NCBI RefSeq assembly: GCF_052324685.1
Contig: NC_135221.1
Coordinates: forward strand, 7,485,375 to 7,549,374
Direction of reading: 5' to 3'
Source of the DNA: Brachyhypopomus gauderio
Lineage: Eukaryota; Chordata; Actinopteri; Gymnotiformes; Hypopomidae
DNA: 64,000 bases
A model generated the notes under the pieces. That model made no database searches, had not been told where the DNA came from, and saw only the letters and a program-made list of their open reading frames with translations. Positions 24,553 through 42,166 of the stretch are shown here, piece by piece; the stretch's first letter is position 1; each line of letters starts with the position of its first letter. A program made the position numbers and the translations under genes.

Positions 24553-24745
24553 AAGTCAAAATGTCTGAGGCGTAAGTATGTCTTCACTAAAACAGCACTG
24601 TTTAGTCACAATGTTTAAAGCATAAGACTTTTACTAACACAGCACTGTTTAGTCACAATGTTTAAAGCGTAAGACTTTTACTAAACCAGCACTGTTTAGT
24701 CACAATGTCTGAGGCACAAGTAAGTCTTTACTAAAACAGCACTTC
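24553..24745 (+). repeat. Start-codon exon of troponin I copy 2 repeated four times
   Basis: A unit of 47-50 bases carrying the 11-base start exon recurs with ATG at 24561, 24611, 24658 and 24705, each followed by a CTTTACTAAA...AGCACT segment. Copy 1 keeps ATGTCTGAGGC and donor GTAAGT. Copy 2 (ATGTTTAAAGC) has ATAAG in place of the donor. Copy 3 has the same exon with an intact GTAAGAC. Copy 4 (ATGTCTGAGGC) has its GT displaced by four bases. Copies 1 and 3 would both splice in frame to the 4-base exon. Confidence 0.9.
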
Positions 24746-26503
24746 CAGTAGGTTCCAGAGGCTTCATCAAGCATTTTTCATAAAAGTTCATTTTTCTTTT
24801 CTGTTTTTTTACTTTGACAATTTCTCATAAATGACATCTACAACTAGACCGGTAAGCCAAAACCCCCATCAGCATTTTATATCACTACTGTCTTATCCAG
24901 ATGAAGAAAGAAAACATATCTAAGACTGCTAAAATCTACAAATTATCCTGAAAGATAAAGTATCTGCGTGTTCAATTTAAATTCCCAATAGCATCCCATT
25001 TCTAATATGAGGGTTAATATATAGTAATCTGCAAAACCTCTTTAAAATTTCTTAAGATATCTTAATTAACCACAGTAGAGTTTATACTATATTTTAGGTT
25101 TTCCGTTTAAAAGCATTCATTTTAGACATCAATGATAATACAACACAGTTCCTACTGTAGTGTTCTACATTACTTATTTTTCTAAATGAAGAGCAAATCA
25201 AGATCAGCATACAAATAGATTACTTGTTCCATCTCAACACCATCGCAACTGTACTTTCACACTTTTAGAAACCAAAGCCCAAGATTACAGCATCCAGAAG
25301 GTTGTTCCTGAAGGTTTGTCTTTCAGTTCCTGAAGTTCCCTATGGTGGTGTCTGCAGTGAAACTCCCTTGCTCTTAAGATGGCAGACTGCAGAGCTGAAC
25401 ACTCCTGATCCTTGTTTTAGACTAAAGTGCTGAAGAAGGCGAGCTTACTGCTCGCAGCTGAGAAGGAAGAGAAGAAGAATGAGAGAGAGAGAACCTTGAA
25501 TGAGAGAGTGCCTCCTCTCCAACTCTCTGGCTTATCTGTGCAAGAACTGCAGGTTTGTTTTTGGTTATAATGTAATATGTTTTCAATCAAAATAAGTCAC
25601 ACCATTACTGAATTATTGACATTATACTGAATATCTGTTGCTGAGGCATTTCGAGCAATTATTGCTGATGTTGGAAAGGGGCGAGGAACATTCGATTTGT
25701 CAGGATGTCTAATGAACTACGTTACACAAGGTGTTATTTACATGGATCTTTAATTGTGTTTGCTCTGAAATAACTTTAACTTTAATAATAACATTAACTT
25801 TGTCTCTTTGTGAGAAAATGTCAGACTCTGTGTAAAGAACTCCAACAGAAGATCGACAGTGTGGATGAAGAGAGATACGACATTGAAGTCAAAGTGACTA
25901 AAAATGAAAGAGAGGTATTATACTGCACCAACGCTAACTCCACCAGGTTAAAAGTGCACGTTTTATAAAATTATATGTTTAACTCTATTCATTTCTACAT
26001 GTCAGACACAGCATACATGCCAGATACAGCCTCTGTCTGCAACATTGTAGTCTTCTCTGCTTCTTCCTGTGTTTGTTGTTGTAATATTAGTATGAAATGA
26101 TAGAATTATGAGACTTGTGATGTAATTGTTTTCTCACTAACAATGACATAAAACTGTTGTGATGTCAGATTGCAGAACTGTCTCATAAGATTTATGAACT
26201 GAAGGGCAAGATGAAGAGACCCGCCCTGAAGAGGGTGAAGATATCTGCTGACGCAATGCTGGGTGCTCTGCTGGGCTCTAAGGTCAAGGAGTCTGTGGAC
26301 TTCAAAGCCAACCTCAAAACAGTCAAGAAGGAGGAAGACAAGGTGAGTCATACTCTGGTGGCTAGACGTGGCCTGACTCCTGTCACTGAACATTCAACTG
26401 GTATTTGTTTGCACAGAAAGAGGAGGTGACTGACTGGCGTAAGAACGTGGAGGCCATGTCCGGCATGGAGGGCAGGAAGAAGCTGTTTGATGCAGGTCAA
26501 TAG
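24561..26503 (+). CDS. Troponin I, tandem copy 2
   Basis: Seven coding exons join in phase: 24561-24571, a 4-base exon 24848-24851, 25269-25313, 25421-25552, 25825-25914, 26169-26342 and 26417-26503, about 180 residues. Five of the seven exon lengths (11, 4, 132, 90, 174 and 87 bases, with 45 against 42 for the third) equal copy 1, proving a tandem duplication. The N-terminus [18 protein letters not shown] resembles TNNI1. The inhibitory and switch segment is classical ([25 protein letters not shown]). The end is [19 protein letters not shown]. This copy looks the more conserved and probably works as an ordinary skeletal-type inhibitory subunit. A likely polyadenylation signal is AATAAA near 26976. 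Three further copies of the start exon follow the first one (see the repeat entry). Confidence 0.94.
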
Positions 26504-27870
26504 AAGGTAAACATGGGTATTCCCAACAGGTTCATTACATTCAGTAAAAAACACTACATGTCTTTTCATACTTCCTGCATGATAAAGTTTTGATGTCTTA
26601 CTACTATTATCTGAACCTTGTGGACATTCAGGTCTACACCTGTTCTCACAGGTGACCATGACTTCAACGGCTGTGTCAAGGACATGTGGTGGCGGAAAAG
26701 CTCGTTTAGAGGTTCCGTCATGTCTGCATGGAACTCTGATGAGGAAACCTCGATTTAAAGTTTTGGTAATAGCCATTTCATCTTACCATCATACCATCTT
26801 AACATTATACAATCTTAATGAATCTTATGAATATGTTGATTTGTACAAAGTCAGTAAGAACAAGTCATTGCCATAGGAGGATAAGAAAATATTCAGAAAC
26901 CCCTTTTTTGTGTCTCAATATCAAAGTCTTTGTTCATATCTATTCTGTGATGTCTTACTAGTTCTTTTTGTTTCAAATAAATACTCAGTGGTTAAACACC
27001 AAGACTTGTCCTTTTTTGTGACTATTACTCTGGTCGGGTGTATGTCAGTAAATGTCAGCTATTCTTTGTTGAATCTCAAACTTTAAAATATGGACCTGCA
27101 TGTCAAACTACTCATCAGGAATAGTACAGAGGTATTTGGTTAACCTTTGTGAACACTGAGGTAACGTTTGGAAAGGTCACTGTGTCAGAGTTAGGACTAT
27201 ATACTAGGGCTTTGCATTATTCTAACTCTATAGGGATGTCATTAGCACAATCTTCTGTGGCCAGGTTGGCAATGCAGTGTTATTGTAGGAAAACACCATT
27301 TTAATTAGAGGACACGAATCACTTGTTCCACCGTAACACAGAAATTTGAACTAAAAATAAGGAAGTGGACTAGGGCCAGCGGTTAACCCACCTAATTTAG
27401 TGTCATGGACACCCTTGAATGAGTCCCAACCAGAGCGGCTCATATTACTATAAGACAATGCTTCCACCTGCTCCCTACTGTCTAAATAAAACCAGTGATT
27501 TACACTGCTGTGATCCCAGCCAGCTGCTGCTGGAGCCCAGTGTACAAGAAAACCACCATGTTCTAGCCATTCACAGTGATTTGCTCTTTCTGTCCTGAAC
27601 TTACAACACTGGGGTAACTACTTTGCTGGGCCACTACTGACATATATGCATGCAAATTGTATTGGTATCAATTTCTCAGTCACCTCGTGTTTTTAAGGGG
27701 TTTGATATCCATCTATGGGAACACTGTCTCGTTACAATCATTATGTAGTGTATTATATAAATGTATAATATTAAATGTAATAAAAATTTGGGTCTGGCCT
27801 TCTCTCTCTTCATTAGAGCTTTGGGATGTTCCTTAAGAGCCTTGTGTAGTAAGTGCTTGGCACTGAAAAC
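26504..27870. other. Intergenic DNA after troponin I copy 2
   Basis: The 3' UTR of copy 2 probably ends near 27000, after AATAAA at about 26976. The rest shows no exon and no repeat family that I recognise. Confidence 0.5.
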
Positions 27871-28925
27871 CAGAGGTGGAAAGAGTACTGAAAAATTGTA
27901 ATTGAGTAAAAGTATCATTACTTTGCCTAAAATCTACTCAAAGTAAAAGTAAATTTACCCATCTCAAAATTTACTCGAGTAAAAGTACAAAATTACTTCA
28001 TTTAAAATGTAATTTGAGTAAAAGTTACTTTCAGTTATTTAATGCATGGATGAATCATGAACCAAATTCAGTACAAGTTGTTTTAATCAATTTCAAAGTG
28101 TATTTAAGTGCACATCCACACTTGCAAAAAGATCAGCTGGGCTCAGGAACATACTTCCTCACAGCACAAGGACAGTCACAACCTGTACCATAAAGTGCAA
28201 ACAATTTTCAGTCCTGTTGTCCAACGGACAACACTATGATAAGAATAAAGAAATTAAAATTACAAATTATTCAAAAAACAAAATGCACACAAAATGAAGT
28301 GCCCACAAGATGCCATAAATCAAACTAAAATGCAACAGATTTCCACTACTCACAATAAAATGCCCACAGGATCCAACTATTCAAAATACAGTGCCCACCG
28401 GATCCCACTATTCACAATAAAATGCCCACAGGTTGCCACAACTCAAAATAAAATATAAAATGACCACAGGATCCCACATCTCAAAATAAACCAAAATGCG
28501 CACAGGATTCCACTATTTAAAACGCTCACAGAATCCAACTATTCAAAATACAGTGCCCACAGGATCCCACAGAACCTGATAGATAGAAGATTTAAAAATA
28601 GAACAATCTCATCCTTTTGGAAAAAAAGTGCACCAGATTACGAACTGATTATGAGACAATGGAAAGGGCGTGTAATTGGCCTTCAGTTCTGGGACTCAGA
28701 AGTTTAAATTTCTGCCCGCATTTAATTTTTCACCATCAATATTTTTTTACTCAGTAATGTGAGGGCATTCAAATGTAGTGAAGTAAAACTACTTGGGTCA
28801 AAATGTACTCAAGTAAAAGTAAAAATTACATATTTCAAAAACTACTCAGAAAATTACAAATTACTCATAAAAAGTACTCAATTACAGTAATGTGAGTAAA
28901 TGTAATTAGTTACTTTCCACCTCTG
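27871..28925. mobile_element. Non-autonomous hAT DNA transposon
   Basis: A 1055-bp element begins CAGAGGTGGAAAGAGTACT and ends TTACTTTCCACCTCTG, an inverted repeat. It is flanked by an 8-bp duplication with one mismatch (CTGAAAAC at 27863-27870, CTCAAAAC at 28926-28933). The subterminal parts are filled with AAGTAAAAGTA and GAGTAAAAGT motifs. The middle (about 28290-28575) is an imperfect tandem repeat of roughly 35 bases with the core TGCCCACAGGATCCCACTAT. No transposase is present. Eight-base duplications and CAG...CTG ends are typical of the hAT superfamily. Confidence 0.88.
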
Positions 28926-30700
28926 CTCAAAACTCACTCTTCCACACCAAGGCACACATGTGTAGTAGCTTTATACACCAATTGCTTGCATGTTTGGAAG
29001 ATAAAGGTGTATTTAAAGTGTCGTGTTCACATGGGTGTTAGTCAGGTCACAGTCTCCTCTGCCTTTTCTAGCTCTGGCAGGTTTGTCATATTTCAGTAAT
29101 TATGACACTTTCAACAGTTCATCTGTACTGTTGAAAGTATCAAGACCAGTAATGTCTGCTGTTTTTTGACTGCATGCATCAAATCATTCTTGGATTAAGG
29201 GTGTTATTTGCACCTCATTACTGAAACATTGGTCTGGATCAGTGTTAGACAAATGAGTTAACAGGGGTTGTTTTTCATTTATTCACATGCCTCTGAAAAT
29301 TACTTATGATCCACAGAGATTTCCACTGACGCTGAACCTCTGGGCTGTTGTATGTGCTAGAGTAGCTCCACTGTATCAATGGCAAATGACAATGAGTCAA
29401 TGGAATAGAGGATTTAATTACTGCCTTTCACATCAGTTAGAAAATTAATTGATTTAATCATCTGTTCTCCAGCATAGTGTTTCCATTATTTCATAAGTGG
29501 TTAAGTGACCAAATCTAGTGAGTTTGTAGTAAGAATAAAATATAATTTAATTATCATATTACTTCTTTTAAAACACATCTTAGATGAAGTGCCTGGGATT
29601 GTGCAAAGATTTTACCTTTTATAACTTACATGGTAACATCATGTTTTTTCCCTAGAATTTTAAAACACACGCCATCAGAAAAGGCAGAAATCCTACCAGG
29701 AGAGATACTTCTTCATATTTTAGACTTTTGGCTTGATTTTCCATATGCTAGGTAATTAAGATTGAATGAAATCTTATTACTTTACAATAATATTAGCTAT
29801 ACTTTATGAGCTAAGTACATTCATCTGAATTTATACTCATTACAATTATGAAAAATCATGTAAATCAGTTTATTCATGTATAATCCACTAAATGGATGTA
29901 ACATTGTTTACTTTGAGCAACACTGCAATTCTTGTTTCAACCTAAAGATGTCAGCACAAAACCAGAAAGTAATACACCAGAAAGGAATAAATTACTTCTA
30001 CAATGCCGTGCAAACGTTTTAGGCAGGTGTAGAAAAATAAACAAAGTTGAATGCTTTCAAAAACAGAAGTTAATAATTCATTTTTGTCAATTAACAAAGT
30101 GAATGAAGCACAAAGCACATAATATTCTACAGCTGAATGAGATGGGTTTCCGTTTGAGAATAGAGGGATGAATGAAAGCATAGAATTTAGAATAAGTGGA
30201 AGAAAGTAAAAAGTCGTGCGGATGAGAGGTTATTTAGCTGTTGGGGTAGTTATGGTTGAAGGGCTATTATCTATAGGGGTAGTTTTTGAGGCCAATCTGG
30301 CTATCTAGGCATTACATTATTAATGTTACGACTTTAAAAACTGTAAAACTTTTGTTCGTTCTTTTTAACTGCGGTTGGTATCTCCTTCCTCAAAACTAGT
30401 TCCCTCAAAATATGCCATGTCATGATGTACTGCCCACAGGCAGACTGGTCTGAATTTTACACTTACATTTACATTTTGAGCATTCTCTTTGAGCACACTC
30501 TTGTCCAGAGCGACTTACAAAGTGCTTTGCAATCTGTTCACAGAATGCATCCTACACAGTAACGCAGACAGGTCAGAATTCAAGATGCCCTTCAACCAGA
30601 CTACTGCTAAACTACGAGAATCACCGTTATGATATCACTCACGGTCGAGTTTGATATCATTCGGCCACCATAGTTTATTACCCGCCTTATCGTGGCCGCC
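28926..30700. other. Intergenic DNA upstream of bpgm
   Basis: AT-rich sequence with no exon recognised. A short segment near 30003-30030 (CCGTGCAAACGTTTTAGGCA) resembles the end of DNA elements common in fish, but I see no matching second end. At 30462-30525 lies a fragment with TTGTCCAGAGCGACTTACAA, the same teleost repeat core as at 13676-13710. Confidence 0.45.
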
Positions 30701-31000
30701 CATTGGCTGAAGGAGACGTCGCTCCTAATGGTGGGCCGGCCCTGTGTGGTGGGCGTCTCCACTTGTGCTTGACGTTTTATGTGTTGAGGTGAGTAATGAA
30801 ATATTCGACAGCACATTTCAGCGTTCACAAACCACTTAAAACGTTACGAATGCGAGTCGTCGTATAAAACCCAGAGTCGTTATTGTTGGAAACAACTTTG
30901 CTGGTGTGAGTGGCGCCGAAAGCCACAGCAGACATGTTAGCTACGCTAGCTAATACAGTACAGTTAGCGCTTCATGCGCGGGGGGACCGTTGAAGAGGAT
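30701..31000 (+). promoter_or_regulatory. bpgm: Probable bpgm promoter and non-coding first exon
   Basis: The composition shifts to GC- and CpG-rich here. CCCATTGGCTG (an inverted CCAAT box) lies near 30700-30712. A GTGAGT donor follows CTTTGCTGGT near 30906, which could end a non-coding first exon. The placement rests on composition and one splice motif only. Confidence 0.4.
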
Positions 31001-31476
31001 TTCTGCAGTATGAACTGTGATACTTGATATTTCTGAATAACGTTTTATTACTATCGTGCTTGTTGGTGCTGTGGCCCTAACTAGCTGTGGAAGGTGCTAC
31101 TGCAAACTGCAATAGCCCTTGACATTTGAGTTGTGACCCCTGACCTTTTCGTTCCGCTTAAGCGAAGGTGCGTAAGGTGCCTAGGTGTCACACACACCGA
31201 ATTTGTAGGAAATAAGTGTCGGGTTCCCTTAGAAAGTGCATGAAGCATACACCTGTTAGCCCAGTGTAAACATTTCAACTATCTTACTGAGGAGGCTGTG
31301 AGCAAAGGCAGATACATCCGAAGTGATGGATAATTTAAAAAATTTTTTTAATACTTTTTTTTTTTTTTTTTGAAATTTTATATATGAGAATGAATATTCT
31401 TGAAGGGAACGCATTCTGTAGCTGTGTTAATCTGGGTACCTGTTTTAACCCCCTTCAGACCTGCACACAGCACATG

Positions 31477-32720
31477 ATGTCTAAACACAAACTTTTCCTG
31501 CTTCGGCATGGTGAGGGTGCGTGGAACAGAGAGAACCGCTTCTGTAGTTGGGTGGATCAGAAGCTCAGCGAAGACGGACTGGTGGAGGCCCAGGAGTGTG
31601 GCCGGCTGCTGAAAGACCAGGGCTACAGGTTTGACCACGTATTCACTTCAATTCTCAGCCGCTCCATTCAGACAGCCTGGCTTGTGCTACAAGCCATGGG
31701 CCAGGAGTGGGTCCCTATTACCAAGTCCTGGAGGTTGAACAAGGGCACTACGGGGCTCTCATCGGCCTGAACCGTGCAGAGATGGCCCTGAACCACGGCG
31801 AAGAGCAGGTCAAGCTGTGGAGGCGGAGTTATGACATTACTCCGCCCCCAATTGATGAGTCACACCCCTATTTCGCGGAAATCTACAATGACCGCAGGTA
31901 CAGCACGTGCGATGTACCCATAGAGGAGCTCCCCAAGACCGAGAGCCTGAAGGAAGTGCTTGACAGACTCTTGCCTTACTGGAATAATGTCATTGTCCCT
32001 GAAATCAAAAGTGGCCGAACCGTCCTCATTTCAGCCCATGGAAACAGCTGCAGAGCCCTGCTGAAACATCTAGAAGGTAAACTATAACAACTTATAAGCT
32101 CTCACTTTGGTCTTCTGTTTTCATTTACACAAATCTATCAGTCAGTCAGGCAGTTCAGAGATCTGTTTAAATGCACACATGGCAATGCTACCCAAGGGTA
32201 CCTTTTTTCCTTTTTGTTCTGGAGTTTGTAACCTATAGTAATGGGATTAGTTTAGATGAATATAGGTCTAAAAGTCATAGAGATAAAGGTCTCATTTCAT
32301 AGGTCTCACTTTGTTTTGTCCTATCTAGATGTGTATTATGGAGTCCTATTCATCCCACTTCATACACTTCACTGCCTTTTACCTAACCAGGCATGTCAGA
32401 ATACCATGTGATAATGGATAAAGGATGCCATGAAAATGACCAGTGCTTTCATTTTAAGGGCAAAGCTGTTTATTATAGCAAATAGAATGGCTGGAAACCT
32501 TTGTTTAGTTTTTGGTAACATCTTTCCTTTTTTCTCATCAGGGATTTCTGATACAGACATTGTCAATGTTACTCTCCCCACCGGAATACCAGTCCTGCTG
32601 GAGTTGGATGAAAACCTTAAGCCAGTCAAACCACGAGAGCTTCTTGGTGACCAGGCCAAAATTCAGGCAGCTATCAAAAAAGTGGAAAACCAGGGCAAGG
32701 TCAACATGGGAAACAAATAA
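31477..32720 (+). CDS. bpgm: Bisphosphoglycerate mutase, with an apparent one-base deletion
   Basis: Two coding exons, 31477-32076 and 32542-32720, match BPGM closely. They start [20 protein letters not shown] with the RHGE catalytic histidine motif and continue [40 protein letters not shown] and [18 protein letters not shown] with the second catalytic histidine. The last exon ends [14 protein letters not shown]. The enzyme makes 2,3-bisphosphoglycerate in red cells and has weaker mutase activity. The total is 779 bases, one short of the 780 expected for 259 residues plus stop. The missing base lies between SWRLN (ending at 31740) and HYGAL (from 31746), where five bases stand for two codons. 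Either the assembly has an error or this allele is broken. The surrounding codons are otherwise fully conserved. Confidence 0.93.
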
Positions 32721-32756
32721 TAATAATAATAAGAGAAGATTATTATTATTATTAGG
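32719..32756. repeat. TAA/TTA inverted microsatellite at the bpgm stop
   Basis: The bpgm stop codon is the first TAA of a TAA repeat, which is followed after GAGAAG by ATTATT repeats, making a potential hairpin in the 3' UTR. A similar TAA/TTA pair lies at 1991-2029. Confidence 0.85.
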
Positions 32757-35219
32757 TTGATAGAAGTGGCAGTTACAGGGGGCATCTTATTTATCATGCA
32801 CTGAAAAACATACGTAAAAGATGGAGGATGGTTACAAATACACATATTTTTTTCTTGTGGTCAAATAAGCTGAGAATTTATTAGTGACGAGTGTCAGCTG
32901 GGATGAATGTGCCAGAATCGGACAGGTAGTAATGTTTGGGTAGGGTTCTGCTTACTGATTATATAGAAAGTAGATCGCACAGTTTTCACACTGGTAAAGG
33001 TCTATAGATTTGTGGAATAGAGTACAAATGGCGATATTATAACTATAACAGTTATACTGTGGTAAAATATGCTTGTGGTTTGGCTTTTTATGTAGTGAGT
33101 TTTTGAAAATCGTAAAGCAGGAGTGCATATCTTAAAAATAAAGAAAGCATCCCATACATAACCATGCACTTTTCTGTTCTTAGCAATTTTTTTTCTTTTG
33201 TATTAGTAGTTTTGTACTGTGCTATTTTATTTTCATCTAAAAATTTAACATTTTTATAATTTTAGGATTTACGGAATGTATGCACTTAATACAAATTGTA
33301 CCTCAGCTGGATGGTCATCCAGGATGGTTATTTCAACAACGAGAAATGTGCCCATACACCTACATTATAGGTCTGGAATTGATTTGGATTGAAACGTACC
33401 ATGATAACATATTTTCCTACAGTATATTACAGTATAAATGAGGCTTTGTGCACATTTACCCATCTGGTAAATTATTATTGTATTTGTTTATTTATTAAGA
33501 GTGGGGGAAAAAAAATGTTATTTTGTACAGAGGAGAGCTTTATTATTTGTTAGAATCTCTTGTGTATGATCTATATTAAACCTCTTTTAATAAAAGTTGG
33601 GTCATAAGAGAACCAAAACAAGTATATAAGCTGCGTAAAGATAGCGTTCTTTGTTTTGTTTTGTTTTTTTAAGGCTTTCTGTCTGTCAGATTTTCGATGT
33701 GTTATTTTAATGTCAGACTACTGTAGTGTATTTATTGGTTAAATGCCATCCATGACTGTTGTTTTTCTACTAGATGTTATAGTACTGTGTTATTACTGAC
33801 TTTGGTAATGTCACACAAAGGCTGTCTTTGTTGCTGTAATATTGCAAATGGAGTATAAAAACTGATTAAATAATGCGAGTTAAAAAAGTGTGACCTTGTT
33901 CTTCCAAAGGGTGTGATCTGTTCAAAACAAAAGAACAGAAAACAAAAATAATTCCCTGTTCATTATCAAATGCATTTTTAATTACCGGTAACTAAAATGT
34001 ATTACAATGACCAGATAAAGGTATCCTATTCAAAGTACCTCAGCACCAGTTGAGTTGTTTATTTGTGCTCAAGTTCTGCAGAGATATAGGTTCTACATAG
34101 GAGTGGGCTGAAATGAGAATTTGATGTTATCAGGAAGCATGTATGACAAAGAATTTCCTTGCATATACAACAGTATGTAAGTAATTTGTTGAAGTTGGCC
34201 CACAGTCTAATGCTTAAGATTTTTAATCTCAGACAGATATATTCTTGTGCTCATAAAACAAGATTCTATATGAGATAGCAATCTCTGGGTATGCTAAGAC
34301 ATTTTTCACCAGTTTCCCAAAGTTTGTGTTCAATGTTCATGCATACCAGAACACATTTTTAAAAAATATTAATCTCTATGGGTACACATTTATCATGTCA
34401 TACCAAAAATTGTTTTCAGTGGATGACTTTTATAAAGATAGGAAATGGAGACAGTTGTCTCATAACAATCCTCCTGAAATGAAAATATGATATTATATTC
34501 TAAGCCTGTAAGCTAGCTCTTACAATAGTGAATGAGTTATGGAAAAGTGTGAAAACAGACCAGGAAATTAACTGAAAAATAAATACTGCCAACGATCCAC
34601 TTTGGGAGCTAGTACGTTAAGCTTGGAACGGTGCTGGTGTGATAGTTCTTGAGTTTTATCATGAATTTTAGGGTTGCCTGGCAGACCACTGCTGAGGCGA
34701 AGATTTGTGTAAGACAGGTACAAGCTGTTCTGTGATGGCTCTTATAAAAAATATCAATAAGAAATATCCTAACAATTACAATACAAGCACTGCCAGCTTA
34801 TTATTATTATTTTCTCATCCAATTATTTTATTGGAATGACCACAGGTACACACACCATGATTTCTGTGTCTGATCGTTATGGCGGAATTATAACCTGTTG
34901 AGTCTACTGCTACTATAGTATGTGATGAGCTACAACTGGTCTTGCAGGTATGGGCAATTGTATTATGTAGCCTACAAAATGATTCAGTAGCTCTGACTAC
35001 CCCAGTTGACTAGTTAGAACGTGCTCTACCAGATTAATGCGAGGTTATTTGACTATACCTGTAACATTTGGCTGACCACTTATGGGTTGATTTATGGATT
35101 ACCAGCAACTAACTTTTTGCCTACGAATTTTGCATTCAAACATATCGAGCGATGTTCAGAACAGCAGTGTTTACTATTTACTTCATAAAGCTTAATAAAT
35201 GTTATCATGGGCACCATGG
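32721..35219. other. bpgm 3' UTR and intergenic DNA
   Basis: Candidate polyadenylation signals are AATAAA near 33139 and AATAAAA near 33589, so the bpgm transcript probably ends near 33600. The remaining AT-rich DNA shows nothing recognisable. Confidence 0.5.
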
Positions 35220-35234
35220 CTATTCACTACAGTA

Positions 35235-35535
35235 ACCACCAGTATGGCACAAACACCTGTCCTCGCTCATCCTTTAAACACCAGTGGCACAAACCCCTCC
35301 CTTTAAACACCAGTATGGCACGAACACGTCTCTTTAACCACCAGTATGGCACAAACACCTTCCTGTCCTCACTCATCCTTTAAACAACAGTATGGCACAA
35401 ACACCAGTATGGCACAAACACCTTCCTGTCCTCACTCATCCTTTAAACACCAGTATGGCACAAACACCTCCCTGTCCTCACTCATCCTTTAAACACCAGT
35501 ATGGCACAAACACCTCCCTGTCCTCACTCATCCTT
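35235..35535. repeat. Irregular minisatellite
   Basis: About six to eight imperfect copies of a unit of roughly 46 bases include CACCAGTATGGCACAAACAC and CCTGTCCTCACTCATCCTTT. Some copies are truncated, which gives irregular spacing. It lies about 300 bases upstream of a possible cald1 5' exon. Confidence 0.85.
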
Positions 35536-35829
35536 TTACATGTAGCTAATGATGCTCCACAGCGTTATGGTGCATCTCTTCCCAGAATTGGCACTCGCTA
35601 TATGTCCCGACTGGGGAAATTCAAACAGTTTGGCTGATAACCAAAACGTTTTAAACTAACTAGGAAGATTGTTTTTGACTAAAAGAAATGCACAATTTCT
35701 CATGACTTTATATTAACTATGTAGGTAATGGTATCGTTCTGCTAAAACACTGTTAAAACTCGTCCAAACGGAACAACGCGTAGCCTGCATGTACGTTTTC
35801 ATCCACTCGCTCCCTTGATTTATCGAAGG

Positions 35830-36019
35830 TAAAAAAAAAACAAAAATGCAAGAACAGTCTGCCAATGGCATCGAGCAATCAGACGGATAAATCTACCAGA
35901 GGCGGAGCATCGATCGCTCGATTTATGCGGCGAGCGGTAACAAAGCGGCAAAACTCTTAATCTCTCCTTGAGTGGGCAGGTGATACACCTCACGGCTACA
36001 CCCGCCACCTGATCGCTCA
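35830..36019 (+). promoter_or_regulatory. Possible cald1 5' non-coding exon
   Basis: A GC-richer segment in otherwise AT-rich DNA ends CCTGATCGCTCAG followed by a good donor, GTACGTG, at 36020. It could be a non-coding first exon of cald1, whose coding start lies 7.8 kb further right. The assignment is an inference from one donor and composition. Confidence 0.25.
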
Positions 36020-41511
<5,492 letters not shown>

Positions 41512-42166
41512 TGTCATGGTCACCCTCTCCTCGTCACTGTGGTCCCCCCTTGCAACACCTTTTGTTTTGATTTTGTTCCCTGGTTTCCTTTTTGTGTGCT
41601 TCCCGCCCCAGCCTTGTTCCTCTACTCCTCAATAGTGTTATTCACCTGTACCTCACCTGTACCTCACCTGTACCTCACCTGTACCTAACCTCACTCCCCA
41701 TTTCTTCCTCTATGTTTTTAGTTCAAGTTTGCTGGTCACTGGTTTGCAGTCCTGGTCGGTTGTTTCTAGTCTCAGTTTTAAGTGTTTCTAGTTGTATCAT
41801 TTGTGTCTTGACGTATAGTTACCAGTCTGTCGTACCTTGTCTTTGTTTGTTTTTGTCCTGTTACCTTTTGACTTGTAAGTTATGCATGTTGGCCTTTGTT
41901 GTGTTGATTTGTCTATATCTCTGTGTATTTGATATGTCCTGGTCACCATCCATTGAAGTGTCTGTAGTCTGTGTAAGTACCTCTTTATCTGTTTTTAATG
42001 ACTGCCTACTTGTGATTTGTCTTAGTGTCTTTTATAATAAACCGAGTAATAACTCGCGATTGCGTCCAGGCTCTACTACCTCTGAGTCAGCAGCGTTACC
42101 CTGTTGCCCCCGTGCTAGAAGGCCTTTGTGTCTGTGTGGGAGGCCCCTGGCTTCCTGTCCATGAAA
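41512..42166. mobile_element. Probable old solo LTR
   Basis: A segment of about 655 bp starts TGTCATGGTCAC and ends near CTGTCCATGA, roughly the inverted complement of the start. Inside are the pyrimidine-rich, GT-rich texture and a TAATAAACC polyadenylation-like signal near 42037, as in fish LTRs, plus short CCTGTACCTCA tandem repeats (about 41640-41690). No clear target duplication and no coding remnant are seen, so it looks older than the LTR at 9156. The family is uncertain. Confidence 0.45.

Noticed and set aside
30003-30030. Possible end of a DNA transposon (CGTGCAAACGTTTTAGGCA)
   Set aside because: Only one end is visible and no target duplication can be defined.
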